The notes under the pieces: generated by a model
What the model was told of the DNA's origin: nothing
Seen by the model: the letters and a program-made list of their open reading frames with translations, nothing else
Database searches by the model: none
Position numbers and translations under genes: made by a program
Virus record (IMG/VR): IMGVR_UViG_3300046467_001260
Coordinates: 1-28,124 of that record
DNA length: 28,124 nucleotides
Source of the DNA: a virus
Reading direction: 5' to 3' (one strand)
Shown here: piece by piece, positions 1 through 6,370 of the stretch
Layout of the letters: each line of letters opens with the position of its first letter
Position numbering within the stretch: the stretch's first letter is position 1

Positions 1-82
1 GAAGTATATCCTGAGAAATATCTGCCATAATTCCTCCAAACAAAATCAGGGGAATTGGAAAATATTCTTTAATTTTAGACAT
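1..82 (-). CDS. Partial gene running off the window edge, unknown product
   Basis: An open frame enters the window end with no stop. The upstream ATG at 80-82 directly abuts the stop codon of the previous gene. A second in-frame ATG at 26-28 is preceded by a strong ribosome site (GGAGG, then AATT), so the true protein may begin MADISQDIL, with 29-82 as leader. If the upstream ATG is used, the product starts with a short hydrophobic stretch (FPIPLILFGGIM). Only 27 codons are visible, so no family can be assigned. A head gene such as the major capsid would fit the position after the proteases, but that is inference from gene order alone. Confidence 0.4.
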   Translation of the reverse strand, partial: MSKIKEYFPIPLILFGGIMADISQDIL

Positions 83-295
83 TTACTTCTTTTTACGGGT
101 TTTGAGAATGCCTAACTTACCACCAATTCGACCCCACTCTGGAACGGTTACCTGACCATCAGACAAAGCTTCCTTAATGTAAGCTAGAGCGTCAGCCCGT
201 TCCTCCTTGGTGTCCAAGTTAGCAAAGATTTGTTGACCTAAAGCCAATAAACCTTGATATTCCTTTGGAAGTAGTTTACTTATAAATGCGAGCAT
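83..295 (-). CDS. Small conserved-type phage protein of unknown function (70 aa)
   Basis: A 70-residue soluble protein. A hydrophobic and helical N-terminal half (MLAFISKLLPKEYQGLLALG) is followed by a charged helix and a segment DGQVTVPEWGRIGGKLGIL with a lysine-rich end (KTRKKK). Small phage proteins with a DG.VTV.EW...G..LG pattern are often seen in head-tail regions, but I know no assigned function. The start is well supported: GAGGAG sits about seven bases before ATG. It lies 12 bases after the 511-residue gene in the same run of head genes. It has no clear signal peptide and no convincing membrane span. Confidence 0.7.
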   Translation of the reverse strand: MLAFISKLLPKEYQGLLALGQQIFANLDTKEERADALAYIKEALSDGQVTVPEWGRIGGKLGILKTRKKK

Positions 296-307
296 AGTTG
301 TCTCCTC

Positions 308-1843
308 TTACCTTTGTCTACCGCCCTTGTTGGACAGCACTATCGGATCACGCCTCTTGTTATCCACGTTGTATTTCTGCATCATCTTTTCCATGAGAGT
401 ATACTCCCCCCCGTAGTCCCATGCGGATTCTTGCGCTCGTTCCCTAGAATACCTATCCGCATAGTCATATAACTTTGCTCCTAGTGAAGAGTCGGGATCT
501 ATACGATTCTCCTCCATCCAAGTCTTCGCCCCGTCAGCCGACATACCGGAGTCTGAACCGTAAGGACCTTCAGCCTCGATAACGGCTTCATGGAAATCCT
601 CTTGATCGAATCCGCTACGTTCCCAATCCAATTCACCACGGGCTACACTTCCCATACCAAAGGGGTTATCGTTTTCTAGCATATAGTTTTTTTCGCCAGG
701 AGTAGCATTTAGCGAAGGAGGTGGGGGTTCAGATGCAGCTCCAGTAGTATCTTTACTTGCTATCCAATCAAAGAGACTACCCGCTTGCTCAGAAATTCTC
801 TCTCCCTGAGAACCTAGTTCGTACTCTGCGGGTGTTTCTAATGTTTGAGCATAGGTTTGACCCCCATAATCCTGATCGTATAGAGCATCTACTAGAGCCT
901 CACTATTAAGAGGACCAGTATAATTCTCAACGAACTCCTTATCATCAATAGTCTTTCCTGTCTCAGCTTCATATTGCCTCATTAGGGGGACAGGATCAGC
1001 GTATTCAAATCCTTCATGAACTACCTGACTTATTAGTACAGGATCCTGTCCTGGAGCGTGCATCGCCCCGTCAGAAAATACAGGTTCGGATACGTCTTGA
1101 AGATATCCCCTCTCATCTCTTTCTAATATTCCGTCGAATTTACTAGCTAGTTCATCGTATTCAGCATCTCCAGTAGAAACTTGCCCTGCTAGATTATCAA
1201 CAGCAGCCTGACTCTGAGCGTCAAGTGCCTGTTGTTGTTCTGGTGTTGTTTCTTGTCCTACTGTCATAGGGACACTACCTATATCATAGGTAGCTGGTCG
1301 GTCAGCTTGTTGCTGACCTAAGTTGGCGACAGCCTCCTCTCGTTTAGCCCTTCGTTCTTCTCCAGTAGGGGAAGCTCCAGCAGGGAAGCCATCTTCATCT
1401 GTGGCGGCAGCCGGACCATAATCAACATCTTCTGGTTTAATTTCTGGTTTAACTGGACCGTAATCAATTCCATCAACTACATTCCTGTCTTCAGAAATTT
1501 CAGGACCAGCTTCAGGTGCGGGAGGAACTCCTATACCTTCTTGATCTAAATCTTCCCTAACTTGGGCGGAACGTTCTGGGTCGCCATAATCTATATCGTA
1601 CCCACCTTGAGCAGATGGGTCTTCCGTAGCTCCACCGCCACCACCTACTTCATCGTAGTATTGTCCACCCTGAGGACCAGTTTGTACATTCGCTCCTTCA
1701 GGAGCTTGTTCGCCAGGTTTGAGATAAACCCTTTTGCCTTGTTTTGCCAACAATCCTTCGCCAAACGGTCCTTTGGCTAGATGTTGGATTTGCGCCTTTT
1801 TTACAAAATTAGGAAATAGCTCGGTTAGGAGGAGCTTCGTCAT
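308..1843 (-). CDS. Acidic, low-complexity head-module protein with a GP.GG.YYD motif (511 aa)
   Basis: Function unknown. Residues 38-64 carry a motif built from RVYLKPG, APEG and TGPQGGQYYD that recurs in the 911-residue protein encoded at 6371-9106. A Gly stretch (67-71) follows, then a long acidic, Pro/Glu-rich and probably disordered region. DYG-centred repeats occur at about residues 82-90, 125-132 and 139-146, with further DYGG copies later. The C-terminal third (about 390-511) looks more ordered and ends in a basic tail. The ATG overlaps the stop of the XkdF-like protease gene by one base (TAATG), so translation is probably coupled. Its position just after the proteases suggests a virion or injected protein, which is inference. 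I recognise no catalytic domain. Confidence 0.75.
   Translation of the reverse strand: MTKLLLTELFPNFVKKAQIQHLAKGPFGEGLLAKQGKRVYLKPGEQAPEGANVQTGPQGGQYYDEVGGGGGATEDPSAQGGYDIDYGDPERSAQVREDLDQEGIGVPPAPEAGPEISEDRNVVDGIDYGPVKPEIKPEDVDYGPAAATDEDGFPAGASPTGEERRAKREEAVANLGQQQADRPATYDIGSVPMTVGQETTPEQQQALDAQSQAAVDNLAGQVSTGDAEYDELASKFDGILERDERGYLQDVSEPVFSDGAMHAPGQDPVLISQVVHEGFEYADPVPLMRQYEAETGKTIDDKEFVENYTGPLNSEALVDALYDQDYGGQTYAQTLETPAEYELGSQGERISEQAGSLFDWIASKDTTGAASEPPPPSLNATPGEKNYMLENDNPFGMGSVARGELDWERSGFDQEDFHEAVIEAEGPYGSDSGMSADGAKTWMEENRIDPDSSLGAKLYDYADRYSRERAQESAWDYGGEYTLMEKMMQKYNVDNKRRDPIVLSNKGGRQR
1652..1732 (-). other. Shared peptide motif, copy 1 (residues 38-64 of the 511-aa protein)
   Basis: Reads RVYLKPG at 38-44, APEG at 47-50 and TGPQGGQYYD at 55-64. 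It matches copy 2 at 7214-7294 at most positions, and the DNA is also visibly similar over the LKPG..APEG part. I recall similar VQTGP.GG.YY motifs in head-region proteins of other viruses, including haloarchaeal ones. No function is known to me. Confidence 0.8.
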
Positions 1844-3453
1844 TAGTTACACCCACAGTCATTGGACTTATTTATATCGAGAGTTTGGTTTTCTTCTCCT
1901 GCCGTAGTGACAGAAGTTCCACGCTGAGTAGTTCCCCTAGATGTAGGGTTATTCTTCATATCAGCCAGTTCGTTCAAAGCCTCTTTTTCTTTAGGCCAAC
2001 CATATTTCTCTCGAATTTTCTCAGTTTCTTCAATAATTTCCTCTGGAGTATCGTAAATGTCGGTCAAAGTACCTTTTGGTCCAACCTCAGCCTTTACAAA
2101 ACTTTTAAGTCGCTCCAAAGAGGAACTTTTTCCCGTAACCATTTTAAAAACCTCCTGTAGGCGTTTATTTAACTCTTCATCATATTCAATAACTTCTTCT
2201 ACCTTATCTTCATTATACTCAGAATATGACTCCAAGCCTGGAGACATACTTCCTTGAGTACTATTATCCATAGATAGAGCATATTCTTCTACCGTTTTAC
2301 CCGCATTGGGTAAATCTTTGTCGGGGTCAAATCCGCCATAGAACTTATTATAGTTCCCGCCAGTGACTCCCCCGCCAGCAACTCCTGAACCAGGTCCAGC
2401 CTGTTCCTTTTCGATACTTATAAGACAACTTCCATCTATACAAGTTCCAGATTGTTTGGAGCCATGTGCCTTTAGCAAATTAAAGTGCGCCCCTTCGTTT
2501 ACGCCTTTTTCACATACAGTAACTTCCGCTAGTTCCAATTCGGTTACTTTGGTAATAATTTTATCTCTACCTTTTTCTTGTACCAACTCGGAATCAGTTT
2601 CTAGAGCGGATCCTGCAATAGAGTAACTACGTATACGTCCTTCTTTTACCTGCTCTTTTACTCTATCGGCAATTTTTGTGTCGTTACGCATCTCTGTTAT
2701 AAAGAACAGATGATTTTCATATACTCCACTCTTAAATATTTGCCCTGCCTTATTTATATATGCGGGTAACGCCCAACCTACCTGAACGTCGGAGTGAAGA
2801 ACCATGGCGTTACGGGTTCGTATATTACCCATAAATTTCCTAAAGGCTCTGTCCATGGCATCCATAGTTATTAGATGCCCTTCCCGATCAACTACTTCAA
2901 CCGATGCGGGTCCACCGACCACCATAGGTTCACCGTTTTCTAGTACATCCCCAGCTAGTTGAGCATATACTTTATTCTTAGGATAATATCTAGAAAGGGT
3001 TAAGATTTCTGCGCCCGTAGAGAATCCGGCTTTATATAACCGTTCATATTCATCAATAGCGTCTTTGATACTGCCTTTAGTAGTCATTCCCCCTGAGGGG
3101 GCAGCTTTAGATAGGTTTAGAAGTTCACCTGTTTGAGTATTTGAGAAATCTAAATAGGTAGATTTTTGAGTTACGACTTCTTCTAGAATCTCATCTTCTT
3201 CTATGTAATCCTGCATAGCTTTAGAAAAATAAGGGTAGTCCCCTTGAGGATACGCTCTAGTAAAAAAGGATTTATCTAGTGAAAACTGGGAAGCCGTATC
3301 AACTAGAAAATCTGCGGAAGATTTAAAATTATTAGTCTTAGGAAACGCTAAAGTTCTAGTAGAAACATCTTTTACTAGGTGTTTTATTTCATCATTAGTA
3401 ACACTATAATTCTTTATGTCTTTACACACCCTAAGCAAGGTGAATTCGTTCAT
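1843..3453 (-). CDS. XkdF-like prohead serine protease with long acidic C-terminal extension
   Basis: A 536-residue protein whose centre (about residues 160-330) matches the XkdF-type putative phage serine protease fold, related to HK97-type prohead proteases. His220 lies in LHSD. Strands follow (GVYENHLFFITEMRND), then a serine in RIRSYSIAG (Ser276 or Ser278; Ser278 fits the family's FSI-like motif). The closing ELELAEVTVCEKGVN segment resembles the family's EVS-like end. Residues 1-155 are an extra N-terminal region. Residues 335-536 are acidic and repetitive and end in CGC, as in a scaffold-like or cleavable tail. Such proteases cleave scaffold and capsid delta domains inside the prohead. 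GAGG lies five bases before the ATG. It directly follows the ClpP-like gene, so two protease folds sit side by side. Confidence 0.82.
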   Translation of the reverse strand: MNEFTLLRVCKDIKNYSVTNDEIKHLVKDVSTRTLAFPKTNNFKSSADFLVDTASQFSLDKSFFTRAYPQGDYPYFSKAMQDYIEEDEILEEVVTQKSTYLDFSNTQTGELLNLSKAAPSGGMTTKGSIKDAIDEYERLYKAGFSTGAEILTLSRYYPKNKVYAQLAGDVLENGEPMVVGGPASVEVVDREGHLITMDAMDRAFRKFMGNIRTRNAMVLHSDVQVGWALPAYINKAGQIFKSGVYENHLFFITEMRNDTKIADRVKEQVKEGRIRSYSIAGSALETDSELVQEKGRDKIITKVTELELAEVTVCEKGVNEGAHFNLLKAHGSKQSGTCIDGSCLISIEKEQAGPGSGVAGGGVTGGNYNKFYGGFDPDKDLPNAGKTVEEYALSMDNSTQGSMSPGLESYSEYNEDKVEEVIEYDEELNKRLQEVFKMVTGKSSSLERLKSFVKAEVGPKGTLTDIYDTPEEIIEETEKIREKYGWPKEKEALNELADMKNNPTSRGTTQRGTSVTTAGEENQTLDINKSNDCGCN

Positions 3454-3466
3454 TAAGCCTCTTGGG

Positions 3467-4090
3467 TTATTTACCCTTGAAAGTATTTTGAGTAATAAAC
3501 TTATCTGCCAATCCGTACTCTATGGTTTCTTCAGCATCTAAGTAAAATTCCCTATCTATATCTTTCATTATAGTTCGTTCTTCTTTAGATACTCCCCATT
3601 CCTTTATCAGTCCAACCAAAGTTCTCTTGACTTTTTGCATCTCTTTACTTTGTATCTCTACTTGCTTCGCATCCCCTCTAGTAGTTCCAGATGGTAAATG
3701 TAACATGGTGTGAGCATTAGGATACACATACCTGCGACCCGGTTCACCCGCAGCCAATAACATAGCCCCCATACTGTAGCAGTTAGAACCAACTGTCCAA
3801 ATAGGAGCCTCAACTGTGTTCATTACATCTATCAATCTCAACCCATCCCTCACCGAACCCCCTGGTGAGTCAATATGTAGAACTATAGGTGTCTTAGAAT
3901 CCTCTAAACTAAGGGCTATAATGGTATCGGCTGTAAAACCAGGATTCCAATTATCTACCCTATCTAGAGGTCCTACTATAGTTCCATATATAAATAAATT
4001 ACGATACTTAGTAGCTAGTCCTTCGTAAAGGCTTTGCATTTCATCCTGCTTAACTACTTCTCCGTCTACTTTTCTTACGGACTGATACAT
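3467..4090 (-). CDS. ClpP-like serine protease (phage head-maturation type)
   Basis: A 207-residue ClpP-fold protein, close to ClpP in length. The oxyanion segment is IDSPGGSV (73-80), the nucleophile is Ser106 in CYSMGAM, and the general base is His131 in HTMLHLPSG. The C-terminal block DIDREFYLDAEETIEYGLAD aligns with the ClpP block that carries the third catalytic residue. At that position Glu181 replaces the usual Asp, although Asp179 is close by. Phage ClpP-like proteins usually mature capsid or scaffold proteins rather than work with a Clp ATPase, and the head-gene neighbourhood supports that here. AGGGG lies about six bases before the ATG. It sits between a small helical gene and the XkdF-like protease. 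Confidence 0.9.
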   Translation of the reverse strand: MYQSVRKVDGEVVKQDEMQSLYEGLATKYRNLFIYGTIVGPLDRVDNWNPGFTADTIIALSLEDSKTPIVLHIDSPGGSVRDGLRLIDVMNTVEAPIWTVGSNCYSMGAMLLAAGEPGRRYVYPNAHTMLHLPSGTTRGDAKQVEIQSKEMQKVKRTLVGLIKEWGVSKEERTIMKDIDREFYLDAEETIEYGLADKFITQNTFKGK

Positions 4091-4099
4091 AATGTTCCC

Positions 4100-4339
4100 C
4101 TATTTACTAGTCTTTTGCTCTATATCTAACTCAACCGTAGCCCTAAGAATACTGTCTCTGTACTCATACAAAATATCTTCTACCAACTGCTTCAGTTTTT
4201 CCAGTTGCTTTCCTTCGGACATAGACGACTCTAGTTGATCTAAAGTCTGTCCCACCATTCGGGATGCTCCCCGCATTATATACTCTTGAAAAGGTGTAAT
4301 ATTATCTAAAATTTTCTGAATTTCTTGTTTACTTGGCAC
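4100..4339 (-). CDS. Small helical protein of unknown function (79 aa)
   Basis: A 79-residue, mostly helical and charged protein (for example SMSEGKQLEKLKQLVEDILYE) with no recognisable domain. It starts with GTG at 4337-4339; AGGAAAGAGATA precedes it, and the GTG shares one base with the stop of the gp10-like gene (TAGTG). The gene lies between the gp10-like gene and the ClpP-like protease, so a minor head or assembly-factor role is possible but unproven. Confidence 0.7.
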   Translation of the reverse strand: MPSKQEIQKILDNITPFQEYIMRGASRMVGQTLDQLESSMSEGKQLEKLKQLVEDILYEYRDSILRATVELDIEQKTSK

Positions 4340-4929
4340 TATCTCTTTCCTCCAAACTTATTCTTATGTTTTGATCCCTGTGACTGAGGTTTTCCACCAG
4401 ATTTAGATGTAGGATTCCCACCGGAAGATGCTGGTTTTCCCCCCGTCGAAGACGATAACTTTACCTTACCAAATTGTTTCTGTAATGCCTGAAACACATT
4501 CTTAGTTAAATCTGGAAGCTCCATTTCTGCGGCTCTAGTAAGATATTGTCCACCTTGTCTAGGGTCACGACGCATCGCCTTTCCCGAAGGAGAAGTATAA
4601 TACCCTTTTACTTGAGTAGCTTTTACCTGAGTTCCATCCTTACGTCTAAAGGCTTTCCTTATATGCGTCCCAACTGATTTAGGTTGTTCTTCATCATCGG
4701 AACTATATGGTCTACTGTGTACATCGGCAGCATAAGGAGCTTTATAATTTAAAATCCAACCATCTTTTTTAGCGACAAAACCTCCGCTCTTTTTTAGTTG
4801 TCCTGTTCGCACAGGAACATATTCTTGTGATCTTTTGAACACAAACTTACCGTTGACCTGAACTCCCTTAGTGATAGCTTTCAACAGTTTATCTTTAATT
4901 CTTCTATGCGTAGCCCGGTCAACTGGCAT
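4339..4929 (-). CDS. HK97 gp10-like / minor capsid, neck-type protein
   Basis: A 196-residue basic protein with the typical HK97 gp10 family layout. A helical N-terminus leads to PVRTGQLKKSGGFV (about 39-52), then a strand and NYKAPYAADVHSRP, and later GGQYLTRAAEMELPDL. These match the PVRTG.L..S, YA..VH and L..A motifs of the family, which sits at the head-tail junction and is often called minor capsid or tail-completion protein. The last roughly 38 residues are a Ser/Gly/Lys-rich disordered tail. GGGAGG lies about nine bases before the ATG. Its place upstream of the proteases, rather than after the major capsid, is a little unusual. Confidence 0.8.
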   Translation of the reverse strand: MPVDRATHRRIKDKLLKAITKGVQVNGKFVFKRSQEYVPVRTGQLKKSGGFVAKKDGWILNYKAPYAADVHSRPYSSDDEEQPKSVGTHIRKAFRRKDGTQVKATQVKGYYTSPSGKAMRRDPRQGGQYLTRAAEMELPDLTKNVFQALQKQFGKVKLSSSTGGKPASSGGNPTSKSGGKPQSQGSKHKNKFGGKR

Positions 4930-4964
4930 TAGGAAAATCCTCCCTAATGATATTATACTAGGTT

Positions 4965-6218
4965 CTATTCAATAAGGTTTGACCAAATCTCAGGTACGTA
5001 ATCCTTGAAGTCATGTTTCTCTTCATCGTATTTCTCTAAATAGATAGTATCTCTACTAATCAGCCCATATTTAGGATGGAAGAATGTTAGAACATGGGTG
5101 GCTCTAGACGCTAATCCTTGTAAGAAAGCATACTCATCTGTACCTTTCAAACACCCGCACATGAGGGCTGTACCTGTTCCTATGTCGTGTTCTTCTATAT
5201 GGTGGTAATGCCCCATAAACATGTATTGGAACGCTTTACCCTGCGGCTGTAAGGCTTGTCTAAGGGAATGCACTTTCTGTTGCATAGACGAACCACGCAT
5301 AGCGTCCCCATGGTGAATCAGTACGTCCCATCCCGCTACATCTATCAATTGGTAGAAGGTCTTAGGAATAGTGAACTTAATATTCTTTTGATTCTTACAG
5401 AATGCAGCTACCCACTGATAAAATAGGAAATCCCATCCAACGTATTTATCTTTATAATAAATTTCTTTCCTTAGTCGTTGGTGGTTACCTACAACAGCAT
5501 CTATATTGACCTCTTCAAAATGCTCGGCAAGGGTCAGCATGGATTGAGCAGTAATGTACGCCCCACGAGCCATGGTCATAATAACGTTGTCTAAATTAGT
5601 TCGGACTAATTCTTCGTGAATTTCTCCCGACACCATATCACCAAGCATTGGTACTTTAAGCGTAGGGATTTGGGCGAAGGACCTTCGAAGACTAACCAAA
5701 TCCAATACTTGATTAGTCCAACCATTAAGCCTTCTAGTAAAGATTTCAAAGTTGTAAGCATTCATGCCCCCCATCTGATCGGAGTCTATGAACTCCCCGA
5801 TATGCAGATCTGTTAAGGGAGCTACGGCTACGATAGGGCTTTCCGAACTAGATTTCGGATTAGAGTAAGAGCGTATCTCAACAGGAGGTAACGCTTGGGT
5901 AGAGTCTTTGATGACATCTACAATGTTTTCATGGGAGAGTTGTTTATTGACTAAATCACTGACACGCTTCTTGAAGTGTGTACTTTCTAATTTAGCTCTT
6001 TTGGTATTTACTTCGTCTTGAAGTAATCCCTCATCTCCCTGAAGTTCAAATATTTTTTCTTCTCTGAGGAGTGAAAGAACCCACCTTCTTATGGTAGAAC
6101 GGTGTCTCCTCTCCCCAAATACTTCTTCATACTGCCTAGCTATTTCTGTCCAATTAGGGTCACCAAAGCCAAACTGCTCCAATAACCAATCTTTCTTTTC
6201 TTGTTCTATAATAAGCAC
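4965..6218 (-). CDS. HTH plus calcineurin-like metallophosphoesterase
   Basis: A 417-residue protein. Residues about 8-58 look like a helix-turn-helix (WTEIARQYEEVFGERRHRSTIRRWV in two helices), and a linker follows. From about 128 on, metallophosphoesterase motifs occur in order: DLH (Asp137, His139), GD (193-194), GNH (244-246), HHGD (302-305) and GHYHH (336-340). This is the full metal-binding set for a two-metal phosphodiesterase or nuclease such as Mre11/SbcD. The GNH is followed by Gln instead of the common Asp/Glu. A DNA-binding domain joined to a phosphoesterase suggests a nucleic acid substrate, which is inference. It starts with GTG at 6216-6218, five bases after GCGAGG. It sits inside the head module, an odd place for such an enzyme. 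Confidence 0.85.
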   Translation of the reverse strand: MLIIEQEKKDWLLEQFGFGDPNWTEIARQYEEVFGERRHRSTIRRWVLSLLREEKIFELQGDEGLLQDEVNTKRAKLESTHFKKRVSDLVNKQLSHENIVDVIKDSTQALPPVEIRSYSNPKSSSESPIVAVAPLTDLHIGEFIDSDQMGGMNAYNFEIFTRRLNGWTNQVLDLVSLRRSFAQIPTLKVPMLGDMVSGEIHEELVRTNLDNVIMTMARGAYITAQSMLTLAEHFEEVNIDAVVGNHQRLRKEIYYKDKYVGWDFLFYQWVAAFCKNQKNIKFTIPKTFYQLIDVAGWDVLIHHGDAMRGSSMQQKVHSLRQALQPQGKAFQYMFMGHYHHIEEHDIGTGTALMCGCLKGTDEYAFLQGLASRATHVLTFFHPKYGLISRDTIYLEKYDEEKHDFKDYVPEIWSNLIE

Positions 6219-6229
6219 AGTAACCTCGC

Positions 6230-6358
6230 TTACTTAGTGTTTGCGTTCTCTTCTTCGGCTTCTACTTCTTCTTGTATAGGCTGTTCCTTTGATTTTGTCG
6301 ATTCACGTAACCAATTATGGTTACTAGGGTCAAGTTCAGTTATATCAATAGTTTTCAT
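6230..6358 (-). CDS. Small acidic peptide (42 aa), unknown function
   Basis: A 43-codon frame fills the gap between the 911-residue gene and the metallophosphoesterase gene. It starts MKTIDITELDPSNHNWLRES and ends in a strongly acidic Glu-rich tail. AAAGG lies nine bases before the ATG. It starts 12 bases after the upstream stop and ends 11 bases before the GTG of the next gene, so it exactly fills the space, as expected for a real gene in this packed layout. No family is recognised. Confidence 0.6.
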   Translation of the reverse strand: MKTIDITELDPSNHNWLRESTKSKEQPIQEEVEAEEENANTK

Positions 6359-6370
6359 TATATCATACCT

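Noticed and set aside
4952-4957. TATAAT-like -10 element before the gp10-like gene
   Set aside because: No acceptable -35 element at 16-18 bases, and such hexamers arise easily in AT-rich DNA. Not enough to call a promoter.
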